Assembly (NCBI GenBank): GCA_001940985.1
Contig: MSHB01000025.1
Span: 35,613-99,612 of the forward strand
Length of the DNA: 64,000 nt
Origin: Mollicutes bacterium Phil14
GTDB taxonomy: Bacteria; Bacillota_I; Bacilli_A; ML615J-28; CAG-698
Direction of reading: 5' to 3'
Shown: piece after piece, positions 25,351 to 34,694 of the stretch
How the letters are laid out: every line of letters begins with the position of its first letter
How positions within the stretch are numbered: position 1 is the first letter of the stretch
The notes under the pieces: generated by a model
The model's database searches: none
The model's input: the letters and a program-made list of their open reading frames with translations, nothing else
What the model was told of the DNA's origin: nothing
Program-made: the position numbers and the translations under genes

Positions 25351-27475
25351 AACATTAATCAACAACATTATAGTTATATCAATAGCAATATTGTTGTTTT
25401 TTTTAATATATCATAATATATTCTTTTTGCCACTTGCGGTTATATATAGTATATATATGTATAAGAAAAATAAACTTTTTATAGTTATTACATTACTAAT
25501 GATAATTGTATTATTGTTTAAAATAAATTTGTATAATAGCAATACTGATATAACAGTAAATGGTGTCATTAAGATTGATGATGTAATAAAGTATGATAAA
25601 TATCAAAAATTGATTTATAAAAGAACATATAAAAAATACATAATTTATGATTTTGATAACAATGATATCCTACCTGGCGATATAATAGATGTTGTTACTG
25701 AAAAACAAATCCCTTTAGGTGAAAGAATTGAAGGGAGCTTTGATTATGCAAAATATCTTAAAAATAATCATATTTATGGAATATATAATCTAAAAGAGTT
25801 TAAAATATTAAAACGTAATAAATATAATATTAATATTATAAAATACAAATTAAATAGTTATATAAATAAAAAATTTTCAAATGAAAGTAGAGTTTTTTTA
25901 AAAGCTTTAATTATTGGTGATAAGAATGACTTTGATGATGAATTTTTAAACAGTTTAATAGGTAATGGTACAATTCATTTGTTTGCAATTTCAGGGTTAC
26001 ATGTTGGGATAATAATCGCAATACTTAAAAAGATTCTTGAATTAATTAATATTAAAAAAAATGATTTATATATTAGTTTATTTTTACTACTATATTTATT
26101 TATTACCTCTTTTTCACCATCAATTATTAGAGCTGTAATAATGTATTATTTGGCAGTAGTAAATAAAAAACTTAAATTGATGTTGTCATCTAGTGATATT
26201 ATTAGTATAACTTTTTTATTTTTGATATTAATTAATCCTTTGTATATATATAACAATGGTTTTGTATTAAGCTTTAGTGTAAGTTATTTTATAATACTAT
26301 TTAGTGAATTGATAAAAAGAAAGAAAAATTTTTATCAAGGTTTTTTAATATCTCTATTTTCAAATGTTTTTGTTTTACCAATAATTATAAATATGAATAA
26401 TGAAATTAATTTTTTATCACCTATAGTAAATGTTTTGTTCATTTCTTTAATGTCTACAGTGATCCTTCCATTTACTTTTTTGGTAATGGTTTTTCCAATG
26501 TTTGCAAAAATGTATGAAAGTATAATAAAATGTTTTATTAAAATATCAATATTTCTTAATGAAAATGTTAGTATAAAAATAAGTTTTGCTTCACTTTCTA
26601 ATTTTTCCTTAGCTCTTTATTATTATTTATTAATATCAATATTATATTTTTTTAATTCTAATAACAGAAGTATAAGAAAATGGTTAATAGTGGTAATATC
26701 GATATTTATATTTTTTGCCTCTGTATACTCGCCCACTTGGAAAGAAAATGAAATTATCTTTTTTGATTTGGATGAGGGCGATTCAACTTTAATTGTTGAC
26801 AGAGATTCTCAATGCGTTGCAATGATTGATACAGGTACTGGAAAAAATAATGAAATTACAAAGTTTTTGAAAAGAAAGGGCATAAAAAAAATATATTATT
26901 TATTTTTGACACATAACCATAATGATCATAATGGTGAAGCAAGTAATATAATAAAAGAAATAAATGTAAACAAAATAGTTGTTAGTGCATATGATAATAG
27001 TGACTTTGGTAAAACTAATAAAACTCTTATAGTAAAAAAGGGTGATAATATTTCTTGTGGGGGAATAAGTTTTAATATATTACATCCTGATAAATCCTAT
27101 AAAGATGAAAATGATAATAGCATAATTATACATACAAAAATTGGCAAACATTATTTTTTGTTTTTAGGAGATGCTACTAAGGAAACAGAAAACAAATTGA
27201 TTAATCAAAATATTAAAGTTGACTGTATTAAAATTTCCCATCATGGTTCAAGCACTTCAACAAGTCCAAAGATGATAGAAGCATTAAAACCAAAGTATGC
27301 CATTATAATGGCAGGAAGGGTTAAAAAATTTGGTTTTCCTAATAAAAAAACAATTGAAACATTAAATAATTTTGGTGTTAATATTTATAGAACAGATTTA
27401 GATTATACCATAGTTTATAGTTACAACAAGGATAAAGCTTTTTTCAAGAAAACCAGAAACACTGATGTCCATTAA
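25292..27475 (+). CDS. comEC: Competence DNA channel ComEC
   Basis: ComEC forms the channel for single-stranded DNA uptake. The 727-residue protein has N-terminal membrane segments and an OB-like extracellular part, then the ComEC/Rec2 membrane core (GTIHLFAISGLHVGII, about residue 225). The C-terminal metallo-beta-lactamase domain has THNHNDHNGE and SHHGSSTSTSP. ATG 25292 is supported by AGAGGA at 25278-25283 inside comEA. The domain set is complete, so transformation competence is plausible. Confidence 0.94.
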   Translation: MLMEFPKIFLSKLKNTFVYRTLINNIIVISIAILLFFLIYHNIFFLPLAVIYSIYMYKKNKLFIVITLLMIIVLLFKINLYNSNTDITVNGVIKIDDVIKYDKYQKLIYKRTYKKYIIYDFDNNDILPGDIIDVVTEKQIPLGERIEGSFDYAKYLKNNHIYGIYNLKEFKILKRNKYNINIIKYKLNSYINKKFSNESRVFLKALIIGDKNDFDDEFLNSLIGNGTIHLFAISGLHVGIIIAILKKILELINIKKNDLYISLFLLLYLFITSFSPSIIRAVIMYYLAVVNKKLKLMLSSSDIISITFLFLILINPLYIYNNGFVLSFSVSYFIILFSELIKRKKNFYQGFLISLFSNVFVLPIIINMNNEINFLSPIVNVLFISLMSTVILPFTFLVMVFPMFAKMYESIIKCFIKISIFLNENVSIKISFASLSNFSLALYYYLLISILYFFNSNNRSIRKWLIVVISIFIFFASVYSPTWKENEIIFFDLDEGDSTLIVDRDSQCVAMIDTGTGKNNEITKFLKRKGIKKIYYLFLTHNHNDHNGEASNIIKEINVNKIVVSAYDNSDFGKTNKTLIVKKGDNISCGGISFNILHPDKSYKDENDNSIIIHTKIGKHYFLFLGDATKETENKLINQNIKVDCIKISHHGSSTSTSPKMIEALKPKYAIIMAGRVKKFGFPNKKTIETLNNFGVNIYRTDLDYTIVYSYNKDKAFFKKTRNTDVH

Positions 27476-27507
27476 ATACAATAGTATTTGATGAGTATAT
27501 ATATTAA

Positions 27508-27531
27508 GGTGCACATAACGTGCATCTTTTC
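27508..27531 (+). terminator. Intrinsic terminator of comEC
   Basis: GGTGCAC (27508-27514) pairs with GTGCATC (27520-27526), followed by TTTTC. Confidence 0.65.
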
Positions 27532-27571
27532 TTTATGTTTAAAAAAGTAAAGATAAAAATATGTAAAAGAT

Positions 27572-27600
27572 TTGACTTTTATAAAAACATATGATATAAT
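27572..27600 (+). promoter_or_regulatory. Strong SigA promoter of the T-box leader
   Basis: TTGACT (27572-27577), a 17-base spacer and extended -10 TGATATAAT (TATAAT at 27595-27600). Confidence 0.85.
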
Positions 27601-27606
27601 TTATAA

Positions 27607-27935
27607 AAATTTAATAGAAAAAATGATGTTGAAGAGAAGAGTAAATGTTAAAGGATTTTAAAGAGAGTTTGCGTTTGGTGAGAGCAAATATTGATGGTAA
27701 CATTGAAGATGGTCTTGGAGTTGCTTTGTTGAATATTTTAGACAAAGACGCGTTTCGGGCGTTAAAACGATAGGGTATAAAAGAAAAGTTGTTTCTTTTG
27801 AAAAGTTATTTCTTTAGAAAAGATATTCTTTTTTGAGTACTCGAAGAGGTTATTGCTGTGAGGCAATAATGAATTAAGGTGGTAACACGGATTATAATAT
27901 CTCGTCCTTTTTTATAAAGGATGAGATTTTTTTTT
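27607..27935 (+). promoter_or_regulatory. T-box riboswitch, methionine type
   Basis: The leader has the T-box hallmarks: AGAGAG at the base of stem I, the conserved AAGGTGGTAACACGG (27876-27890), and a terminator ATCTCGTCC/GGATGAGAT (27899-27907, 27919-27927) with a T9 run. The acceptor-pairing bulge TGGT suits a tRNA with discriminator A. The likely specifier is ATG at 27709-27711 in GAAGATGG, i.e. methionine, which agrees with the metNIQ genes downstream. Uncharged tRNA-Met should allow read-through. The specifier position was read by eye. Confidence 0.88.
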
Positions 27936-27945
27936 GGAGGCAATG

Positions 27946-28683
27946 ATGATTAAAATTAAAAGTATATCAAAGAGCTTTGTTAATAAAAAGAGTGTAGTAA
28001 AAGTATTAGATGATATTAATCTAGAGGTTGATAGTGGTGATATATATGGAATTTTAGGTTTGTCTGGGGCTGGTAAAACTACTTTACTAAGGATAATATC
28101 GGGATTAGAAAAACCAGATGTTGGAGAAGTTATAATTGATGGGATTAACATTAATGATATAATTGGTAAAAACTTGAGAAATTTTAAAAAGAATATTGGA
28201 GTAGTTTTTCAGGGTATAAATCTTTTGATGCAAAAAAATGTTTATGATAATATAGCTTTTCCATTAGAAATAGATAAAGCTAGTAAAGATGTAGTAGATT
28301 CAAGAGTAAAAGAATTATGCAATCTTGTTGGAATTATGGACAAAATAGATTTATATCCTGCTCAATTATCTGGTGGACAATGCCAAAGAGTAGCGATTGC
28401 CAGAGCATTGGCTTGTAATCCAAAAGTCCTTTTGCTTGATGAGGTTACTAGTGCTTTGGATCCTTTTACAACAAAACAAGTGCTAAATTTGTTGAAAGAA
28501 ATTAATACAAGATTGAATGTTACAATTATAATAATTACTCATAATATTAAAGTTGCTAAATCAATATGTAACCATATTGCTGTTGTAGAAGGAGGAAAAA
28601 TAATTGAGAAAGGGACAATAGAAGAAGTTGCAAGTAACCCTCAAAGTGATTTTTGTAAAATTCTTTTTGCTGGTGATGAATAA
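27946..28683 (+). CDS. metN: Methionine ABC transporter ATP-binding protein
   Basis: The ATPase has Walker A GLSGAGKTT, the signature LSGGQCQRVAIARA and Walker B VLLLDEVTSALDP. GGAGG at 27936-27940 is best spaced from the second of two adjacent ATGs (27946), giving 245 residues. Canonical MetN is about 340 residues with a C-terminal NIL domain that senses methionine; that domain is missing here. The T-box and the metI and metQ neighbours give the substrate. Confidence 0.9.
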   Translation: MIKIKSISKSFVNKKSVVKVLDDINLEVDSGDIYGILGLSGAGKTTLLRIISGLEKPDVGEVIIDGININDIIGKNLRNFKKNIGVVFQGINLLMQKNVYDNIAFPLEIDKASKDVVDSRVKELCNLVGIMDKIDLYPAQLSGGQCQRVAIARALACNPKVLLLDEVTSALDPFTTKQVLNLLKEINTRLNVTIIIITHNIKVAKSICNHIAVVEGGKIIEKGTIEEVASNPQSDFCKILFAGDE

Positions 28684-29348
28684 TGAAGGATTTATTTAGT
28701 ATACTATCTGAAGTTGATTTATTTAAAGGTTTATTAGAAACATTATATATGATAATTGTCTCAACATTAATTGCATATATTATAGGTTTTCCATTAGGAG
28801 TCTTTACTGTTTTAACAGAAAAGGATGGGTTATTAGAAAATAAAATAATTCATAAAATACTTAATGTTATCATTAACGTTGGCCGATCAATTCCCTTTAT
28901 AATATTGATAATAATAATAATTCCATTTACTAATTTGATTGTTGGAAAGAGTTGGGGGCCTACTGCCACAATTGTATCATTGAGTATAGCGGCAAGTTTC
29001 TTTGTTGGAAGAATTGTTGAACAAAGTTTGAGTGAAGTTAGTAAAGGGATAATTGAAACAAGTGTTTGTATGGGAGCAACAATTCCCAAAATTGTGTTTA
29101 AAGTATATTTAGGAGAGGCTTTGCCATCTATAATAAAAGGTATTTCTATAACTATGATTAATATTGTTGGTTATTCAGCAATGGCTGGTGCTGTTGGTGG
29201 TGGTGGTCTTGGAGATATCGCCATAAAATATGGATACCATAATTTTAGAACCGATGTTATGATTGTTACTTTAATAGTAATAGTATTGTTAGTACAAATT
29301 ATTCAAATATTATTTGATTTTATTTCAAAAAAAGTAGATAGAAGATAG
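28683..29348 (+). CDS. metI: Methionine ABC transporter permease
   Basis: The 221-residue membrane protein has about five transmembrane segments and the EAA-type loop with GATIPKIVFKVYLGEALPSI, as in MetI. Its ATG overlaps the metN stop by one base (TAATG). It forms the channel for L- or D-methionine uptake. Confidence 0.93.
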   Translation: MKDLFSILSEVDLFKGLLETLYMIIVSTLIAYIIGFPLGVFTVLTEKDGLLENKIIHKILNVIINVGRSIPFIILIIIIIPFTNLIVGKSWGPTATIVSLSIAASFFVGRIVEQSLSEVSKGIIETSVCMGATIPKIVFKVYLGEALPSIIKGISITMINIVGYSAMAGAVGGGGLGDIAIKYGYHNFRTDVMIVTLIVIVLLVQIIQILFDFISKKVDRR

Positions 29349-29363
29349 AAAGGAAGAAAAAAT

Positions 29364-30158
29364 ATGAAAAAAATTATTAGTTTAGTTATTTGTGTATTAA
29401 CTTTGTGTTTAGTAGCTTGTAAAAAGAATGATGAAAAGACAATTATTGTTGGGGCATCTATTACTCCCCATGCTGAAATTTTAGAAGAATGTCGAGAATA
29501 TATTGAGTCAAAAGGATATAAACTTAAGATTGTTGAATATACTGATTATGTTTTGCCTAACGTTGGTGTAAATGATGGTTCATTAGATGCCAATTTCTTT
29601 CAACATAAACCATATTTAGATAAATATAATGAAAGTAATAAAACTAATTTAGTATCTGTATGCAAAATACATTATGAACCATTAGGATTATATGGTGGAA
29701 AAAAATCTGTTTTAACTGGTATTTCTCAAAATGATACAATTGCTATTCCTAACGATAGTACAAATCGTGCTAGAGCATTACATTTATTAAAGGATTTAGG
29801 ATTAATACAATTAGATACTGATAAGGGAATATTGGCAACAACAAAAGACATAACAGAAAATAAATATAATTTAAAAATAGTAGAACTAGAAGCAGCGCAA
29901 ATTCCACTTCAATTGAATAGTTTTGATTATGGTATAGTAAATGGAAATTATGCTTTAAATAGTAATATTATTTCTAAATTGATTTCAAGTGAAAATAGTG
30001 ATTCTATAGGTGCTACATATTATGCTAATATTTTGTGTGTAAAAGACGCTAATAAAGATAGTGAAAAAACAAAAATCTTAATAGAGGCACTTACTCAAGA
30101 TAAAATAAGAGATTTTATTAATGAAAAATATAAAGGTATCGTCATTCCTGTTTTTTAA
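29364..30158 (+). CDS. metQ: Methionine-binding lipoprotein
   Basis: The 264-residue protein has a lipoprotein signal (LCLVACKK, lipidated Cys near residue 19) and the NlpA/MetQ fold signatures: VGASITPHAEILE, YTDYVLPNVGVNDGSLDANFFQHKPYLD and the IAIPNDSTNRARALHLL segment. GGAAG precedes the ATG. Last gene of the metNIQ unit. Confidence 0.94.
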   Translation: MKKIISLVICVLTLCLVACKKNDEKTIIVGASITPHAEILEECREYIESKGYKLKIVEYTDYVLPNVGVNDGSLDANFFQHKPYLDKYNESNKTNLVSVCKIHYEPLGLYGGKKSVLTGISQNDTIAIPNDSTNRARALHLLKDLGLIQLDTDKGILATTKDITENKYNLKIVELEAAQIPLQLNSFDYGIVNGNYALNSNIISKLISSENSDSIGATYYANILCVKDANKDSEKTKILIEALTQDKIRDFINEKYKGIVIPVF

Positions 30159-30230
30159 AATTTGATAAAATGTAGAAATTGTATATTGACAAAATAACAT
30201 AATTCTTTTATCATATAAATAGGTGGTTAT

Positions 30231-30914
30231 ATGAAATGTCCAGATTGTAATAGAGAATATAATGGAAATTGTTGTCCATATTGTAATGATGATTATCAAA
30301 AACCTAAACCTAAGGTGGTAGTATCAAAAAGTTCATTGTTAATGTCAATTGTTTCCCTGGTTTTGGCTTTTATTTCTATGTCTAGTCCAGTATTTTTAAT
30401 ATTATCAATAATATCACTAGTTATTAGTATAGTTATGGCTAGACTTGAAAAAAACAAAGGAAAATTAGTATTTATAAATTTAATAACAATAGTAATTTTA
30501 GTGATTTCCCTTTTGTCATTTTTTACTCCATATTATGAAAAGAATTTCGGATATAAAAATATAGAAAAGACATTAATGGTAGATCTTCCTAATAAAAAGG
30601 CTGATGAGTATCGCTATGAAAATAAACACGATAGTAGTGTTAAATATATTTATTACAAATACGAATTATCAGAGGAAGAATATCAAAAAATATTAGAAAA
30701 TGATAATATTAATGAATATGATGATAATATGTGGTTTATTAATAATGTATCAGATATAACTGGAAATTACATTATTTATAATAAAATGAAGAAAAGTTTT
30801 ACTACACCTGAGAAATTAGGAAATTGCAGGTACATGCTTTTACAAATAGAAAATACTGGAACGAACTATTATGCTTATGTATATGATGTCGCTGTCATAC
30901 GAAAGGGAAATTAA
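30231..30914 (+). CDS. Zinc-ribbon membrane protein of unknown function
   Basis: The 227-residue protein begins with a four-cysteine zinc ribbon (CPDCNREYNGNCCPYC, residues 3-18), then two or three transmembrane segments (about 35-105), then a charged extracellular domain with many Tyr and Asn. The layout resembles DUF4190-type proteins. No enzyme motif is visible. AGGTGGT precedes the ATG; holA follows after 12 bases. Confidence 0.65.
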   Translation: MKCPDCNREYNGNCCPYCNDDYQKPKPKVVVSKSSLLMSIVSLVLAFISMSSPVFLILSIISLVISIVMARLEKNKGKLVFINLITIVILVISLLSFFTPYYEKNFGYKNIEKTLMVDLPNKKADEYRYENKHDSSVKYIYYKYELSEEEYQKILENDNINEYDDNMWFINNVSDITGNYIIYNKMKKSFTTPEKLGNCRYMLLQIENTGTNYYAYVYDVAVIRKGN

Positions 30915-30926
30915 TTGGTGGTTTAA

Positions 30927-31892
30927 ATGGCTTTGAACAATATCTATTTATTTATAGGTGAAGAAAAACTTATTATTAATAGCAAAATTAGTCGAGTAAT
31001 TAACGGTAGTTTAGCTGATGAATATAATATAACTTCATATGACTGTGAGGAAGTTAATGTTAATGTTGCAATTCAAGATGCTTTGACATTGCCTTTTATG
31101 TGTAATAGTAAAGTGGTAATTGTGAAAAATCCTTTGTTTTTAAGTAGTGAAAAAGCAGCTAGTAGTCATGATATTAAAAGTTTGATAGATTATATTAATA
31201 ATCCAATGGAATCAACGTATTTAATAATTGATGGTAGTTTGTTAAAAATAAATGAAAAAAGTGTAGTTGTAAAGCTATTAAGAAAAAAAGGATATGTTAA
31301 TGAAACTAAAGCAATTGATGATATTCAATTTGGTGGTTGGCTTAGAAGACAATGTGACTTAGAAGGAGTCAGCATAAAAGACGACGCCATAAAAGCATTC
31401 TATAATCTTGTTGGTAAAGATTTAATTAATGCTAAAACTGAAATTGATAAGTTAACTACATATGTTGGAACTGGAGGAGTTATTACTAGTAGTACTGTTC
31501 ATCTAGTTTGTACTAAAGAGTTGCAAAATGACATTTTTAGTTTATCAAACGCCTTATTAGAAGGTAAAAAGCAAAAGATTATAAATGAATACTTGGAATT
31601 GATTGCTGCTGATAATGATGTAAATAGATTAATTAATTTAATTTCAAAAACAATTAGAGAATGTTTGCTAGTTAACGCAATGCTAAAAGATGGTAGCAAG
31701 CAAGCTGATGTTGCAATTAGAATGAAAACATCACCCAATAGAGCTTATTATTTAGTTAAAAATGCTCGAAATATACCTGTTGAAAAAGCAGAAGAGTACT
31801 TATGCAGACTTGGAGATTTAGATTATAAGATAAAAAATGGTCAAATAGATGCCAAGAGTGGTTTTGAATTCTTTTTATTTAATATAAAATGA
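30927..31892 (+). CDS. holA: DNA polymerase III delta subunit
   Basis: HolA is the clamp-loader wrench that opens the beta sliding clamp. The 321-residue protein follows the family: YLFIGEEKLIINSKI at the start, the DALTLPFMCNSKVVIVKNP strand, and C-terminal QNDIFSLSNALLEGKKQ and helical collar. Its place between comEC and rpsT/gpr matches Bacillus, with the met operon and a zinc-ribbon gene inserted. Confidence 0.93.
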   Translation: MALNNIYLFIGEEKLIINSKISRVINGSLADEYNITSYDCEEVNVNVAIQDALTLPFMCNSKVVIVKNPLFLSSEKAASSHDIKSLIDYINNPMESTYLIIDGSLLKINEKSVVVKLLRKKGYVNETKAIDDIQFGGWLRRQCDLEGVSIKDDAIKAFYNLVGKDLINAKTEIDKLTTYVGTGGVITSSTVHLVCTKELQNDIFSLSNALLEGKKQKIINEYLELIAADNDVNRLINLISKTIRECLLVNAMLKDGSKQADVAIRMKTSPNRAYYLVKNARNIPVEKAEEYLCRLGDLDYKIKNGQIDAKSGFEFFLFNIK

Positions 31893-31905
31893 TTGTAGGT
31901 GCAAT

Positions 31906-32574
31906 ATGGTAAAAATTGATAATTCATGGGATTTGGTGTTGAAAGATGTTTTTTATGGAACTAACTATTTAAATATCAGAGAATTTCTAAAGTATGAATA
32001 TTCCCATTACACTATCTTTCCTAAAGCTAGTGATATTTTTAACGCTTTTAGATTGACTCCTTATGAGAATGTTAAAGTTGTTATCATTGGACAAGATCCA
32101 TATCATGAAATTGGTCAGGCCCATGGCTTAGCTTTTTCTGTTTTAGATGGTGTGAGTTTTCCTCCATCTCTTAAAAATATATTTATCGAGATTAAAAATG
32201 AGCTTGGAATCAATATCCCTAAGAGTGGTGATCTTACAAAATGGGCTAAACAGGGAGTTTTATTACTTAACGCTACTTTAACAGTTAGACAGGGATTTGC
32301 AAACTCTCATGCAAATCATGGATGGGAGCAGTTTACTGATGAAGTCATAAAAAAACTTAATCAAAGAGAAGATCCTATTATTTTTGTTCTTTGGGGAAAC
32401 TATGCTAGAAAGAAAAAACAGTTAATAACTTCACCAAAACATTATATATTAGAAGCTGCTCACCCTAGTCCACTTTCTGCTTACAATGGTTTCTTTGGTT
32501 GTGGTCATTTTAAAAAAATTAATGAGATTTTGATAAAAAACAAAAAAACTCCAATTGATTGGAGTTTAGATTAG
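31906..32574 (+). CDS. ung: Uracil-DNA glycosylase
   Basis: Family 1 UDG removes uracil from DNA. The 222-residue protein has the water-activating GQDPYHEIGQAHGLAFSV motif and the minor-groove loop HPSPLSAYNGFFGCGHF. GTAGGTG precedes the ATG. The last codons also encode the arms of a hairpin that can end transcription on the opposite strand. Confidence 0.97.
   Translation: MVKIDNSWDLVLKDVFYGTNYLNIREFLKYEYSHYTIFPKASDIFNAFRLTPYENVKVVIIGQDPYHEIGQAHGLAFSVLDGVSFPPSLKNIFIEIKNELGINIPKSGDLTKWAKQGVLLLNATLTVRQGFANSHANHGWEQFTDEVIKKLNQREDPIIFVLWGNYARKKKQLITSPKHYILEAAHPSPLSAYNGFFGCGHFKKINEILIKNKKTPIDWSLD
32546..32567 (-). terminator. Minus-strand terminator embedded in the end of ung
   Basis: AAACTCCAAT (32546-32555) and ATTGGAGTTT (32558-32567) are inverted repeats; on the minus strand they are followed by a T-rich run (plus-strand A run 32535-32548). 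It suits the minus-strand acetyltransferase gene. Confidence 0.65.
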
Positions 32575-32594
32575 GCTATGATATTAGCCTTTTT
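32573..32594 (+). terminator. Intrinsic terminator of ung
   Basis: GGCTA pairs with TAGCC over a six-base loop and is followed by T7. It overlaps the ung stop codon. Confidence 0.7.
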
Positions 32595-33111
32595 TTATTA
32601 CATATTCATAAGCAATTCTTTTATTTACTTCATTAATTTCATTATTTAAATATATGATACCACATGCTTTAAAACCATTTTTTTCGAGAAACTTTTGCAT
32701 AGGGATATTTTTAGTATGGGTATCTACTCTTATTGATTCTATGTTTTTACTTTTAATTAAATTTTTAGCAAATTCAATTATTTCTTTAGCATATCCTTTA
32801 TTTCTACTGTCAGCTTTTGTAGCTATTCTATGAATGGTAACATAGTTATTAGATGATAACCATTTGCCATTATAGATTGTGCTATAATTAGGATCATTAT
32901 CAAAAATGATTGCTGCTGTTGCATTTATTACTCCGTTGTCTAAAAGAACATAACTGTTATTATTTATAATATCATTTCTTATTGATGATTCGTTTGGATA
33001 CCCTTGTTGCCATTGATCTAAGCCTTGACTTTTAAGAAAACTTTTTGCATCATTAATTATTTCTATTATATTCTCTATATTTTCAAAAGAAGCTTTTTTT
33101 ATCTCTATCAT
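32584..33111 (-). CDS. GNAT-family N-acetyltransferase
   Basis: The 175-residue protein has a GNAT fold with the acetyl-CoA loop at HRIATKADSRNKGYAKEII (Q/R-x-x-G-x-G/A variant) and a C-terminal MQKFLEKNGFKACGI. The substrate is not apparent. TAGGAG precedes the ATG. It follows rpsT on the same strand but behind a terminator. Confidence 0.85.
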   Translation of the reverse strand: MIEIKKASFENIENIIEIINDAKSFLKSQGLDQWQQGYPNESSIRNDIINNNSYVLLDNGVINATAAIIFDNDPNYSTIYNGKWLSSNNYVTIHRIATKADSRNKGYAKEIIEFAKNLIKSKNIESIRVDTHTKNIPMQKFLEKNGFKACGIIYLNNEINEVNKRIAYEYVIKKG

Positions 33112-33135
33112 ATATTACTCCTAATTTTGTAAAAT

Positions 33136-33161
33136 AAAAACATCTGTTATCAGATGTTTTT
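33136..33161 (-). terminator. Terminator of rpsT
   Basis: AAAAACATCTG (33136-33146) pairs with CAGATGTTTTT (33151-33161) around TTAT; the minus strand continues with TTTTTATTTT. Confidence 0.85.
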
Positions 33162-33162
33162 A

Positions 33163-33426
33163 TTATGCTAATGTATTAACTAGTTTAGCAAGATGAGATT
33201 TGTTGCGGCTTACATAATTCTTATGATAAATGCCTTTTGCTAAAGCTTTATCTAATTTTTTAGAAGCAAGTTTTAAGGCAGCATTAGCTTTTTCTAAATC
33301 TTTATTTTCTACTGCAACTTCAACACCTTTTAGAGCTGTCTTTACAGAAGATTTGAAAGCTGCATTAATTAATCTTTTCTTTTCATTAGTTAAATTACGT
33401 TTAGCTTGTTGTTTAATATTTGCCAT
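33163..33426 (-). CDS. rpsT: 30S ribosomal protein S20
   Basis: The 87-residue basic helical protein has the S20 start MANIKQQAKRNLTNEKKRL and the helical core ending with GIYHKNYVSRNKSHLAKLV. A strong GGAGGTGA site precedes the start. The divergent gpr gene on the other side matches Bacillus. Confidence 0.97.
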   Translation of the reverse strand: MANIKQQAKRNLTNEKKRLINAAFKSSVKTALKGVEVAVENKDLEKANAALKLASKKLDKALAKGIYHKNYVSRNKSHLAKLVNTLA

Positions 33427-33597
33427 GATTTCACCTCCAAGATGTTTCTACATAATATTTTACCAAAAAACGTTTAAAAAAGCAAGTAAAAAAGCTACTA
33501 ATTTCAAAAAAGTTTTTTATGGTACATTGTAAATAGAAAGTAGAAAAAAATTTATATGAATAACTAGCTTTATTCCATTTTTTAACAAAAGAAAAAG

Positions 33598-33626
33598 ATT
33601 TATAAATATAAAAATTGGTAATAATA
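33598..33626 (+). promoter_or_regulatory. Candidate forespore-sigma promoter of gpr
   Basis: GGTAATAATA at 33617-33626 matches the SigF/SigG -10 pattern GGNRANANTW exactly; ATTTA at 33598-33602 (14-base spacer) matches the -35 GYWTA in four of five positions. The -10 ends 17 bases before the gpr ATG, almost the same geometry as at spoIIQ. Bacillus gpr is transcribed by SigF and SigG. Confidence 0.5.
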
Positions 33627-33643
33627 TTTTAGAGGTGAAAAAA

Positions 33644-34681
33644 ATGGATAATATTGATTTAGAAAAGTATTCAGTTAGAACAGACCTAGCTTTTGAAGCG
33701 TTAGATATGACACAAATAAAACATATCGATGAAATAATTGATGAGGAAATAAATGAAGAAAAGATCAAGGTTAGAAGAACAATAGTCAGTGAAAATGTAG
33801 CCCAAGAAATTGGTAAGAAGCCAGGTATATATTATTGCTTGGATACAAGTGCGATTTCTACTCATGATCATGATGATTTACTTAGATGTGAGAATGTTTT
33901 AACTTCAATAATTAAGGAAATGTTAAGAGTTGAAGGTATTACTAGTAAACACCGAGGATTAGTTGTAGGACTGGGAAATATTAACGTGACTCCAGATTCT
34001 TTAGGACCATTAGTAATTGATAATGTTATAGTAACAAGACATATGTTTTTAATAAATCCTGATGATGTAAGTGAAGGTATTAGTGATGTTAGTGCAATCG
34101 CACCTGGAGTAATGGGTACAACTGGCATTGAAACTTTTGATATAATTGATGCTATTATTAATAAAATTAATGTTGATTATGTGATTGCAGTTGATGCCTT
34201 AGCATCTAAATCTATTGCCAGAGTTAATAAAACAATTCAAGTTACTAATACAGGAATATCACCAGGAAGTGGTGTAGGAAATAAGAGAAAAGAACTTAGT
34301 AAAGAAACAATTAAAATACCAGTAATAGCAATTGGTGTTCCAACAGTTGTCGATGCTGTTACTATTGCTAGTGATACAGTGGATTTCTTGTTAAAATACT
34401 TTAATTCAAAGATAAATAATAATGTAAATAAACTTGTTGTTGGGGGGATAGATTATGAAAATGAAGATTTACCAACTGATGAATACAGGAAAAAAATATT
34501 AGGTGAGGTAGGTATACTTAGTGATTCTGATAAAAAAGAGTTATTTTATGAAGTGTTATCACCAAATGGTTATAATATGATGGTTACACCTAAAGAGGTA
34601 GACTTAGATATCGAAGATTTAACAACGATAATTAGTGGTGCTATTGATAGATCATTACATACAATAGTTAATCACGAGTGA
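33644..34681 (+). CDS. gpr: Germination protease GPR
   Basis: GPR degrades small acid-soluble spore proteins during germination. The 345-residue protein starts MDNIDLEKYSVRTDLAFEA; the family is made as a zymogen and cleaved just before a segment of this kind. LDTSAISTHDHDDL, GLGNINVTPDSLGP, TGIETFDII and DALASKSIARVNKTIQ are further family motifs. ATG 33644 has AGAGGTGA at 33631-33638; a GTG at 33635 overlaps that site. Presence of gpr is strong evidence that this organism makes spores with SASPs. Confidence 0.95.
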   Translation: MDNIDLEKYSVRTDLAFEALDMTQIKHIDEIIDEEINEEKIKVRRTIVSENVAQEIGKKPGIYYCLDTSAISTHDHDDLLRCENVLTSIIKEMLRVEGITSKHRGLVVGLGNINVTPDSLGPLVIDNVIVTRHMFLINPDDVSEGISDVSAIAPGVMGTTGIETFDIIDAIINKINVDYVIAVDALASKSIARVNKTIQVTNTGISPGSGVGNKRKELSKETIKIPVIAIGVPTVVDAVTIASDTVDFLLKYFNSKINNNVNKLVVGGIDYENEDLPTDEYRKKILGEVGILSDSDKKELFYEVLSPNGYNMMVTPKEVDLDIEDLTTIISGAIDRSLHTIVNHE

Positions 34682-34694
34682 TACAGGTGAATCT

